Positions 1 through 5,791 of a stretch of 10,632 nt of DNA are shown piece by piece; the stretch's first letter is position 1, and each line of letters begins with the position of its first letter. The stretch covers positions 1 through 10,632 of the forward strand of contig JBAPTW010000459.1 of assembly GCA_049282355.1 (NCBI GenBank). Direction: 5' to 3'. The position numbers were made by a program, and so were the translations under genes. This DNA is from JAGTVB01 sp049282355 (lineage in GTDB: Bacteria > Pseudomonadota > Gammaproteobacteria > HK1). The notes under the pieces are model-generated. The model was given only the letters and a program-made list of their open reading frames with translations, searched no databases and had not been told where the DNA came from.

Positions 1-2
1 TG

Positions 3-137
3 CTTGTAACGGTGAACAGCCATCTCAACCCCGACTGGGGCATTCAGGCGCGGGATACGATGAGCTATTCCCTGGAGCGTTTCAAGAACCTGACGGATCG
101 CGGAAACGAGGCGCTCGGCAAGATCGACGTTACGAAG
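3..137 (+). pseudogene. C-terminal part of a C45-type Ntn-hydrolase, fused in frame to a beta-lactamase remnant
   Basis: Read in the frame of codon 12-14, the first 45 residues (LVTVNS...DWGIQ...RDT...SL.R.KN...EALGKID) match the tail of the C45-type hydrolase encoded on the opposite strand at 1006-1893. By hand, 30 of 45 residues are identical. The gene enters from the left edge, so its catalytic part is outside the window. After the EALGKID motif the homologous protein continues LREIFDIPLF. Here the same frame instead becomes beta-lactamase sequence (PVTEYVPEL) from about base 138. The 67% protein identity is that of paralogues, not a recent duplication. Any GTG at 12 is internal to this gene and not a real start. 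The tail-to-lactamase switch is seen directly. That it arose by illegitimate recombination is inference. Confidence 0.8.
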
Positions 138-936
138 CCGGTCACTGAGTACGTGCCCGAGCTGGCAGGCTCCGAGTGGGACACGGTCACCGTCGAAGAG
201 ACAGCCGACATGGCCACCGGGCTCGATTCGACCGAGCACGAGGTGCCGGATGCCCGCACCAATCCCGCTCGGGGCTGGTACCAATGGGCCGTGAGCATCG
301 GTCTCTTCGAGGACACGAAGAAGCTCAACGAAACACCGATTGACGTCTTGAAGCGCATGAAGCGCGAGAAGCCGGGTCACACGGTGTTCGAGTATAACTC
401 CATCAACACCTTCGTCTGCCAGACGATCGTCGAGAACGTCACGGGCGTGCCGCTCGCGGAGCTCTTCGCAGAGCGGTTCTGGCGCCGCATCGGCGCGCAG
501 GGCGATGGCTACATAGTTATGAACAAGCAGGGTCACGCCCCTGGGCTTCGGCTTCATGAACTCGACCCTGCGCGACCTCGGGCGCTACGGCATGGCATTT
601 ACGCCGAGTCAAAAGAAGCTGAGCAAAGACCCGATCGTTCCGGAAGCCGTCCTGCAAAAATTCCATACCGGACTTCGGCCGGAGATTTACGGGAAGGGCG
701 TTTACGGGAGCGACCTTCAGAAGGATTTCCCACTTCCCGGACTGGCCAACCGCTACCAGTGGGACATCATCACCCCGGATGGTGACCAGTTCAAGTCCGG
801 TGTTGGGGGCCAGGGCTTGTATATTTCAGCTCCGCAGGACTCCGTGGTCGTCTTCTTCAGCACCGGCACCCAGAGGGACGAAGTGCTGGGCGCGTGGGTA
901 GCGCGCAACATCACGCAGACTTTCCGTAAGCTCTGA
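138..936 (+). pseudogene. Serine beta-lactamase/esterase family remnant (PF00144-like), N-terminus missing and frameshifted
   Basis: The sequence shows the second half of a class C-type serine hydrolase. PVTEYVPEL..SEWDTVTVEETADMATGLD is the usual segment just after the SxxK helix. FEYNSINTF aligns with the tyrosine (YxN/YxS) motif, then come TGVPLAELFAER.W..IGA, FGFMNSTLRDLGRYGM and GVGGQGLYIS...VVVFFS near the end, where the KTG-like strand lies. The SxxK nucleophile segment is absent because C45 hydrolase sequence replaces it. The reading frame changes between about 530 and 550: the first part reads in frame 3, and the FGFMNS...FRKL part reads in frame 1 from about 545 to the stop at 934-936. 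Without the nucleophile serine and with a frameshift, hydrolase activity is not expected. Family members hydrolyse beta-lactams or short-chain esters; the substrate of this one cannot be told. Confidence 0.85.
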
Positions 937-1005
937 GTAGCGTCGGTGGGGCGGGTCCGATGCGGGCAGGTCAGCTTTTAGAGTTAGTTCAAGCCGCCTT
1001 CCGCA

Positions 1006-1893
1006 TCAGGTGAATAGCGATTTAAGATCGACATGCCGCCATTCTGTCTTCAGTGGGGGCAGTTTTAGCCACACCTCCAGGTTGCTCAGATCCGATACCA
1101 CCTGGTAGTTGGTGAGGTCTGCGTCGAGCTGAGCCGGCTTGGTGGCGCCACCGTTTTCCTTGAACGTTTCGTCCTCATTGAACAGCGGAATGTCGAAGAT
1201 TTCGCGTAGTTTGGCCGCATCGATCTTGCCCAGTGCCTCGTCGGCGCGGGCTGCTATGTTTTTGTAGCGCGTCAGTGAATTGCTGAGAGTATCTCTGAGC
1301 TGAATGCCCCAGTCAGAATTCATGAAGCTGTTCACCGTCACCAGGGTGTCGCCCTCCGGACTGCGCTTGCGGTGGTCGTAAAGGGTGTTTTCGAAGGAGC
1401 AGGAATCGCCGTCGCGTTCAGCGAGCATCCAGATTGAAGCAACGTCCGTGCGTGACCCCTGAAAGCGAGCACTCAGGGCTGTCGTTGAGTCACACTCTGC
1501 GATGAAGTCAAATACCTGGTGGATGAATGATGGCCGCTCGGCCGAAAGGACCTACCCACCCATTGATGTGCCATCATGCAGGTCGACGTAGAGGCCTTTG
1601 TCGTTCAGGGCGGTTGCGGCCCAGTGCCAGCCAGCAAAAAGCGCGTTGGCCATCTTGTTGGAGCCGTCAGTCGGGTTAAAGACCGATAAGTATATCGGAA
1701 TGGGCACAAATGCCTCGGTCCAGTCCATGTTGTGCGCCACGTAGGTGTTGCCGTCTACCGTGGCACTGCCCCAGGCACTCAGGGACGTGCAGCCGGAGAA
1801 GGTGTGTAGTTTGCCCTGGTACATACCCATGGCGCGCGCAAACCGCAGCCGTTGCATAAGGAGCTGGCCCGGCAAGTACGTTTGCGCAATCAT
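1006..1893 (-). pseudogene. C45/choloylglycine-like Ntn-hydrolase, N-terminally truncated with an in-frame stop
   Basis: On the minus strand one frame (codons starting at positions divisible by 3) carries a cysteine Ntn-hydrolase. FSGCTSLSAWGSATVDGNTY holds the likely nucleophile Cys, and VAHNMDW follows. Further on come PTDGSNK, ALNDKGLYVDLHDGTSMGG and, after an interruption, RPSFIHQVFDFIAE, SIWMLAERDGD and a DWGIQ-containing tail ending at 1008-1006. The interruption is a TAG at 1554-1552 directly after GTSMGG. The frame is the same before and after it, so a single substitution could explain the break. The upstream part of the protein is missing: homology stops near 1893, where a TRIC-family fragment begins on the other strand. 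The family includes acyl-CoA:6-APA acyltransferase-like and bile-salt-hydrolase-like amidases acting on N-acyl bonds; the substrate is unknown. Read-through of the stop is possible but unsupported. Confidence 0.85.
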
Positions 1894-2083
1894 GACAACC
1901 CCGAATGAACCGCTCAGCGCCAGCATCCTGGCGATCATGTATTCCGGCGATGTCGTGTTCGCGGTCGGCGGCGCGCTGACCGCGGGGCGGTACAAGATGG
2001 ACGTGCTGGGGTTCGTACTGATCGGCACCATCACCGGTATCGGTGGCGGGACCACCAGAGATCTACTGCTCGGCCGCGGAAAT
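1892..2083 (+). pseudogene. TRIC/UPF0126 (YicG/YadS-like) membrane protein, N-terminal fragment
   Basis: From the ATG at 1892 about 63 residues read as the first repeat of a TRIC-type channel protein: a hydrophobic segment ILAIMY..DVVFAVGGALTAGR, then KMDVLGFVLIGTITGIGGG and the family signature GGGTTRDLLLGR. Full-length members have about 200 residues with two such repeats. Here homology ends near 2083, the frame runs into a short unrelated tail with a stop at 2111-2113, and the IS3 remnant begins. No second half of the gene is found beyond either IS. The ATG overlaps, on the sequence CATG, an ATG of the C45 remnant on the other strand. No clear ribosome binding site precedes it. The family is thought to conduct monovalent cations; the fragment cannot form the usual fold. 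Confidence 0.75.
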
Positions 2084-2116
2084 TGTCAACGTAGTTGTCG
2101 CCTCGGTGGTTAAATC

Positions 2117-2584
2117 TCAAGCAGCTTTTTTGATGTCGGTCTTTTGCTTTTTTGGATCGTTGACTTTGGCATCAGCCTGATCCGGATTCAGGTGAACGAC
2201 TTGGATCGGCTCCCAATTGCGAGTGGCTCTACGCCAGCGTTGCGGATGCCGAGCGCGGGCGGCTGCATAGACCGCCTGGCGTTGGTTGAGGAGTACCCCG
2301 TCCAGGCCGGCATGGCGTTGTGCGGGGGTGACGAAGCGCATGGCACTGTGGCGATGTTCGTGGTTGTACCAGCTCACCAAGCCCGTCACCCACTGCCGGG
2401 CCGCTGTCAGGTCGGCAAAGGGCCGCAGGGGGTAATCGGGGCGAACCGTCTGGCCGACCTGCCAGCGTTGCAGCGTGCGTACACTCCACCCGAGTCTGGC
2501 ACAGGCTTTGTCCTGGCGCGCACCGGCCGTCATCGCTTCGGTCACCAAGGCCACCACGTGTTGGCGCTCTTCGAGGGCCGTCAT
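2117..2584 (-). pseudogene. IS3-family orfB transposase with the DDE core deleted
   Basis: The ATG at 2584 opens a 155-residue frame. It starts with the normal orfB N-terminus (EERQHVVALVTEAMTAGARQ, ARLGWSVRTLQRW) and ends with the normal C-terminus (WYNHEHRHSAMRFVTPAQRH, then ARHPQRWRRATRNW and LNP). About residue 50 the sequence jumps from GQTVRPD straight to YPLRPFADLTAARQWV. In complete IS3 OrfB proteins roughly 200 residues lie between these points, including the HTH-like linker, both catalytic aspartates and most of the DDE(35)E domain. The joint is in frame near 2435-2443 at an RPD that probably occurs on both sides (VRPD and KYRPDYP), which suggests deletion through a short direct repeat. 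The Lys-rich tail ends at 2117. A protein could be made but cannot catalyse transposition. Confidence 0.85.
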
Positions 2585-3033
2585 TCGACCTCTCCCCCCA
2601 AGAGCGCTGGGTACTTTTTTTCAAGCACCCCCACAGCGCCGCCGCCTCGGCCAAAGCTTTCTCCTTGCGGGTCAATTCCCGCTGAAGACGCCGGTTTTCC
2701 TCTTTGAGCGCACGCCACGCCTGGCGAGTCGGCTCGGCTTGGCGTCGGACTCGTCGCACGACAAAACTCCCCCTGCCATTGGGCCAGATGATGGACAAAC
2801 AAGCTCCGTTCACGGCACCAGGCATTGAGCGCCTCGCCGGTCAATCCATGGCTTTCCCGTAACGCCATCAAGCGCTCTTGCGGGCGCCAGTCCTGCGGAC
2901 GTTTCTCTTTGCGTGCCGCACGGCTCTGATCATTTTGTGAAGTTTTTTTCATCCAACCCTTCAGCGTAAACACACTTAGATTCAATTGCGCCGCCACCGC
3001 CTGAACCGTGCGGTCACCACGGCTAAATACTTT
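2581..3033 (-). pseudogene. IS3-family orfA (HTH protein), two compensating frameshifts
   Basis: orfA is the DNA-binding part of an IS3 transposase. Frame 1 gives GDRTVQAVAAQLNLSVFTLKG, a helix-turn-helix of the IS3/IS911 type, then ESHGLTGEALNAWCRERSLF..HLAQWQGEFCR. Between about 2715 and 2760 the meaningful sequence moves to a second frame, TRQAWRALKEENRRLQRELTRKEKALAEAAAL, the leucine-zipper-like helix usual at the end of orfA. At about 2625-2635 it returns to the first frame as VLEKKYPALLGGEVE with a TGA at 2583-2581. The two shifts cancel, so the zipper region alone would be misread. The HTH lacks its usual first residues because homology stops at the neighbouring IS. An ATG at 2997 is internal to the HTH. 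It is not expected to work. Confidence 0.85.
2614..2620 (-). promoter_or_regulatory. Programmed -1 frameshift site A_AAA_AAG of the IS3 element
   Basis: On the minus strand orfA reads GAA AAA AAG at 2622-2614, so the heptamer A AAA AAG sits in the exact phase (X XXY YYZ) required for -1 slippage. After the shift the frame is open (gta ccc agc gct ctt ggg) and runs directly into orfB, whose codons lie in that frame. This is the standard way IS3-family elements make the OrfAB transposase. The site is intact although the element around it is dead. Confidence 0.8.
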
Positions 3034-3044
3034 CCAGCAATTCT

Positions 3045-4213
3045 CATTTTGAGGAAGCCTATCCGGTATTCGGTGCCCTGATCGGACGCTGGAAGCCTTG
3101 CAGCATGAAATGGAGTAAGTGTTCCCAACCGTCGAAGCACAAATAGCAGGTCAAGGCCCGAATATCGTGGAACAAGCGTTTGCGTGAAGGAAGCTTCTGG
3201 CGGAGCAGGCGGTATTTGTCATCCACCCATTCCAGTACCGTGTGGATCAGGTACGCCAAGAGGATGAGGGTCGCTAACAAGGAGGACAGATGTTGTTTGC
3301 CATGATCGTCGTTGTGTTCGAAATGATAACCCTTGGTTTTGAGCGTATTGTTGTTCTCGTTTTCGATTTTCCAGCGGCTGCGTCCTGCGGCAACCGTGTC
3401 AGGTACGTTGTGTTGATGGATTGGATGCGAGGTGGCCAACGCGTTTCGGTACACGACCTTGCCTTCTGAGGTGGTGGTGAGCGCGCACCCATTGACGTGC
3501 AGGGCGTCGTCGGCATCGCGCAGGGGCACGGCGGTCGCGTAGCGGTAGGTATCGAACTCGCGACGGGTACCGGTTCAACGCTGGCGAACTACGGTGTGGA
3601 CAGCGCCGGTACGCTCCCAATAGGCCAGCCACTCGTAGAGCGCGCGATGAGATTCGGGTTTGCAGACCAGGAGGAAGTCGAACCCGTGAGCCAACAATTC
3701 TCGGCAGAATGGTTCATGGCAGTACAAGTCATCGCCCAAAACCGTCATCCCGAGCGGCGCATAGTGGCTCGCCCATTGGGCCAGCCAACGTTTGGCAGCG
3801 TTGAGCTCGCAGTCCTGTTTCGCCGTACCGTCTTGGGGTTGGACAAATTCCGGTGCTCAAGGGATCACCTTGTCTAGACCCGGCTTGACCAACACGGGCA
3901 GCACTACCGAGTGAAAATAGGTCACCTGGCCATTGGCATGCGATGGCGTCAAACAGCATGCGCACTGGATCTTCTTGCGCCGAAAAGTAGCGGGTCCCAT
4001 CCAGAGCCAGAGCCAAGGTGTTCCCCAAGGCACGGTAGCGATCGGCGACCCCTTTTTGGTGCAACCCTTGGAAAAGAGAGGCGAACATGGGATAGACCCC
4101 ACTCGGCTCTACCCCATCGAGCAAGGCGCGAATAGGGTTGTCCGTTGGGATCTGGTGAACGCCAAACAAGCTCTGGGCATTGTTCTTCCCCTGCGCTTCC
4201 TGCAACGTTCGCT
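3045..4213 (-). mobile_element. IS4-like insertion sequence remnant
   Basis: The stretch is filled by a single degraded transposase gene. At its left end, after the transposase stop (3061-3059), the sequence ctcaaaatgagaattgctgg at about 3026-3045 leads into the IS3 remnant and may be part of an IS end. At its right end homology stops near 4213, inside the transposase N-terminus: the usual first 50 or so residues are lacking, so that end of the element is gone. No matching terminal repeat is seen there. Type IS4-like is inferred from the transposase motifs; a precise group is not assigned. Confidence 0.75.
3059..4213 (-). pseudogene. IS4-like DDE transposase, broken by a frameshift and two stops
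   Basis: The N-terminal part reads (R)TLQEAQGKNNAQSLFGV, QIPTDNPIRALLD and LALALDGTRYFSAQ, where the Asp of LDGT (codon near 4000) is the likely first catalytic residue. Near 3970-3985 the frame moves by one base. The second frame then continues with HANGQVTYFHSVVLPVLVKP, the LGDDLYCHEPFCRELL motif (second Asp near 3730), FLLVCKPESHRALYEWL, RREFDTYRYATAVPL and RWKIENENNNTLKTKGYHFE (catalytic Glu region), ending at 3061-3059. Two TGA codons interrupt this frame: 3859-3857 (between VIP and APEF) and 3577-3575 (RQR-stop-TGTR, where Trp would be one base away). With an absent N-terminus and three lesions this copy is inactive and older than a recent insertion. Confidence 0.85.
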
Positions 4214-4219
4214 ACTGTG

Positions 4220-4741
4220 ATGACAATTCGCGCAACTATCCTCTTTCTGGCAGCAGTTGTGACGGCGCCGCTCCATGCTAAGGACGAGCCTGAAGCGAAC
4301 ATGTGTGATGCGCTTTTCGTCCAGAACGCCCAGAGCATCGCCGTAGACCAAGACACGCTCACGATGAAAGGAGTGGGGCCGATGGTGATTTACTTTTGCG
4401 ACCGCCCGGTGCGGATGGCGGGCCATCTGAGTCTGGAGGCGTTTCTTGCCTCCTGGCTCAAAGGCAAGGATACCTTCGCCGAGGATCCCCCAAACGCCGT
4501 CCTGTCGGTTCTAGACGGCGACGACTACATCGACACCGTGGTGGAGCTGACCAAGGAACCCAAGGTCAACGGCGACGAACTCACTTATGCGATTCGTGTC
4601 ATCGAGGGTGAGGCGCCGAAGAAGGGCGGAGCCAGCTCCCTGTTTATCGACATTGTCGGCCGCCCGCTGACGCCCGTGTCCGTCGCGGGCGCGGAACGGC
4701 GTCGCTTCCGACGGTGCGCTGCCGGAGTCACCTGTTGGTAG
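4220..4741 (+). CDS. Secreted protein of unknown function, probably disturbed C-terminus
   Basis: The ATG at 4220 begins a 173-residue protein with a Sec signal peptide (hydrophobic ILFLAAVVTAPLHA, likely cut after Ala20). The mature part has Cys29 (ANMCDALFVQNA) and Cys60 (VIYFCDRPVRMAG), which could pair in the periplasm, and a conserved-looking GKDTFAEDPPNAVLSVLDGD segment. It ends FIDIVGRPLTPVSVAG followed by an Arg-rich tail. I recall similar small exported proteins near DUF1254/DUF1214 genes, but no function is known to me. No Shine-Dalgarno is visible: the bases before the ATG belong to the IS4-like remnant, so the native upstream region seems lost. The Arg-rich ending ERRRFRRCAAGVTCW may be natural, or may be the result of a +1 shift near 4690 (see the next entry). 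Confidence 0.65.
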   Translation: MTIRATILFLAAVVTAPLHAKDEPEANMCDALFVQNAQSIAVDQDTLTMKGVGPMVIYFCDRPVRMAGHLSLEAFLASWLKGKDTFAEDPPNAVLSVLDGDDYIDTVVELTKEPKVNGDELTYAIRVIEGEAPKKGGASSLFIDIVGRPLTPVSVAGAERRRFRRCAAGVTCW

Positions 4742-4904
4742 AATTTTTGTCCGTTTTCCGACCTTCTTTGGTGCGCGTCGCCAAATGCGGGAGCGCCAGC
4801 AGAACTATCAGCAGAGTATGGTGCTGGAGCAAGCGCAAATGCAGCAGTATGATCAAGCCTATGCCCACCTGTCTGAGGGGACGGGGTTATACCGTCAGCG
4901 GTGA
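4689..4904 (+). pseudogene. Possible displaced C-terminal segment, Gln-rich
   Basis: In the frame one base ahead of the preceding gene the sequence NGVASDGALPESPVGRIFVR is followed by ARRQMRERQQNYQQSMVLEQ and AQMQQYDQAYAHLSEGTGLY with a TGA at 4902-4904. The Gln-rich, helix-like composition with few rare codons looks coding rather than random. It has no start codon or ribosome binding site of its own upstream. It could be the native C-terminus of the 4220 gene after a frameshift near 4690, or the stump of another gene. I do not recognise a family. Confidence is low because the frame is short. Confidence 0.35.
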
Positions 4905-5010
4905 CTAGGGTAAGGGCTGGCGCTTCGCGCAGTCGCCTTTTCGACCGCAGTGTGTACGATACCACGAGACAACGTCGACTGAATTGAGGTCACTTTTGGA
5001 GGGAGAGCCG

Positions 5011-5400
5011 ATGAGAAAATGCAAGCGTTACGCAAAGAGCGTTCTTGGACTGCCGTTATTGGTCCTTCTGTATAGCGGATGCGCCACCACCGAGAAAGAC
5101 AACGCCATGGACACGGAGCGCACCTTGGCGGCGGCGGGTTTTCGGATGAAAACAGCGAACACCTCGGAACAACGTGCCCATCTGCAGACCCTCACCCAGC
5201 GCAAACTGGTGAAGCATGAGAAAGACGGGCAGCCGGTGTGGATTTATGCCGATGCCACGTACTGTAATTGCCTTTATGCCGGCAACGAGAAGGCCTACCA
5301 AGAGTATTCGAAGCTTTCGATTCAGCAAGAGGTTGCCGAGGAGAACGAAGATGCGGCCATGGATTGGGAGCTGTGGCCTGGATCGAGATATTGGTTCTAG
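5011..5400 (+). CDS. Small putative outer-membrane lipoprotein, unknown function
   Basis: A strong Shine-Dalgarno (GGAGGG at 4998-5003) lies 7 nt before the ATG at 5011; this decides against the earlier in-frame start at 4984. The 129-residue product starts with a basic segment and a hydrophobic stretch ending LLYSGC, a slightly atypical lipobox with Cys24 as the likely lipidated residue. The mature part has a helical, charged centre, the motif WIYADATYCNCLYAG with Cys85 and Cys87 in a CxC pair, and an acidic region EEVAEENEDAAMDWELW-like before an aromatic end. The CxC could bind metal or be oxidised; that is inference. It sits between the exported 4220 protein and the DUF1254/DUF1214 genes on the same strand, and all are predicted to reach the periplasm or outer membrane. 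Confidence 0.75.
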   Translation: MRKCKRYAKSVLGLPLLVLLYSGCATTEKDNAMDTERTLAAAGFRMKTANTSEQRAHLQTLTQRKLVKHEKDGQPVWIYADATYCNCLYAGNEKAYQEYSKLSIQQEVAEENEDAAMDWELWPGSRYWF

Positions 5401-5412
5401 GCCCGGAGGGCC
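5400..5412 (+). other. Short stem-loop after the lipoprotein stop
   Basis: GGCCC-GGA-GGGCC starts on the last base of the stop codon. The 5-bp GC stem with a 3-nt loop has no U-run after it, so an intrinsic terminator is not supported. It may only slow transcription or protect the 3' end. Confidence 0.3.
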
Positions 5413-5505
5413 AAGGGCACAACCAACGGGTCTGAGTGAGCGCACCAAAACGAAAGTCGGCCTGGGATCACCGGTGTCGATGAACTACTACGAGCGCCGG
5501 CCTTT

Positions 5506-5757
5506 CGAGTTCGCGGCACGATGCCGGAAACGCCGCAGTTGCTGCCGTCGATTAATGGTTACTACGATCTCGCGACGAATGACGATGGTTCCATCGACCT
5601 CTGGTTCGGTCCGTAGCTCCCCGAGGGGGCGCCCGAGTCGAACTGGATTCAGACGGTCGATGGGCGTGACTTTCTCGTTGCGTTACGCCTCTACGGCACG
5701 AAGACGGCATTCTACGACCAGACCTGGAAACCGGACGATATCGTCAAAGTAGAGTGA
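5506..5757 (+). pseudogene. C-terminal fragment of a DUF1254/DUF1214-type protein with an in-frame stop
   Basis: Frame 1 reads RVRGTMPETPQLLPSINGYYD, NDDGSIDLWFGP, a stop (TAG at 5614-5616), then LPEGAPESNWIQTVDGRDFL, ALRLYGTKTAFYDQTWKPDD and IVKVE with a TGA at 5755-5757. This is the DUF1214 (PF06742) C-terminal pattern, in which FGPKAPEG...NWIQT is common; AAG to TAG would account for the stop at the Lys. The rest of the protein, about 350 residues including DUF1254, is missing. The bases 5413-5505 before it show only weak coding character. It belongs to a DUF1214 type different from that of the complete gene downstream, which ends SPGADKESNWLPAP...SWKPP. It is therefore a dead relative, not a recent tandem copy. 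Confidence 0.85.
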
Positions 5758-5791
5758 GCCAGATTATTTACTTTCGGATGAGAGTCGAACA

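Larger units (their letters stand above)
2085..3040 (-). mobile_element. IS3-family insertion sequence, internally deleted and truncated
   Basis: Two minus-strand frames encode an IS3-type orfA and orfB with an ATGA overlap (2584-2581) and a slippery A_AAA_AAG site. The left limit is where TRIC homology stops (about 2083-2090), shortly after the orfB stop at 2117. The right limit is less clear. The orfA frame reads back through GDRTVQAVAAQLNL, but upstream of that (about 3035) the expected N-terminal part of the HTH is missing and the neighbouring transposase remnant begins. I could not find a convincing pair of terminal inverted repeats or a target duplication. This fits an element truncated on its orfA side by the second IS. 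With the catalytic core deleted it cannot move by itself. Confidence 0.85.

Noticed and set aside
959..1007. Inverted repeat GATGCGG/CCGCATC between the convergent lactamase and C45 remnants
   Set aside because: The loop of 35 nt is long and no T-run follows, so a terminator is not supported.
1894..2055. N-terminal extension of the C45 hydrolase on the minus strand beyond 1893
   Set aside because: This stretch is antisense to a clear TRIC-family fragment (GGGTTRDLLLGR) and reads as low-complexity Pro/Ser/Thr, so it is not hydrolase.
4145..4219. Upstream in-frame GTG extension of the 4220 gene
   Set aside because: The added 25 residues are the complement of the IS4-like transposase N-terminus; the signal peptide begins properly at 4220.
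5216..5752. 178-residue open frame overlapping the lipoprotein and the DUF1214 remnant
   Set aside because: Arg/Ser-rich shadow; the lipoprotein and the DUF1214 motifs in other frames explain the same bases.
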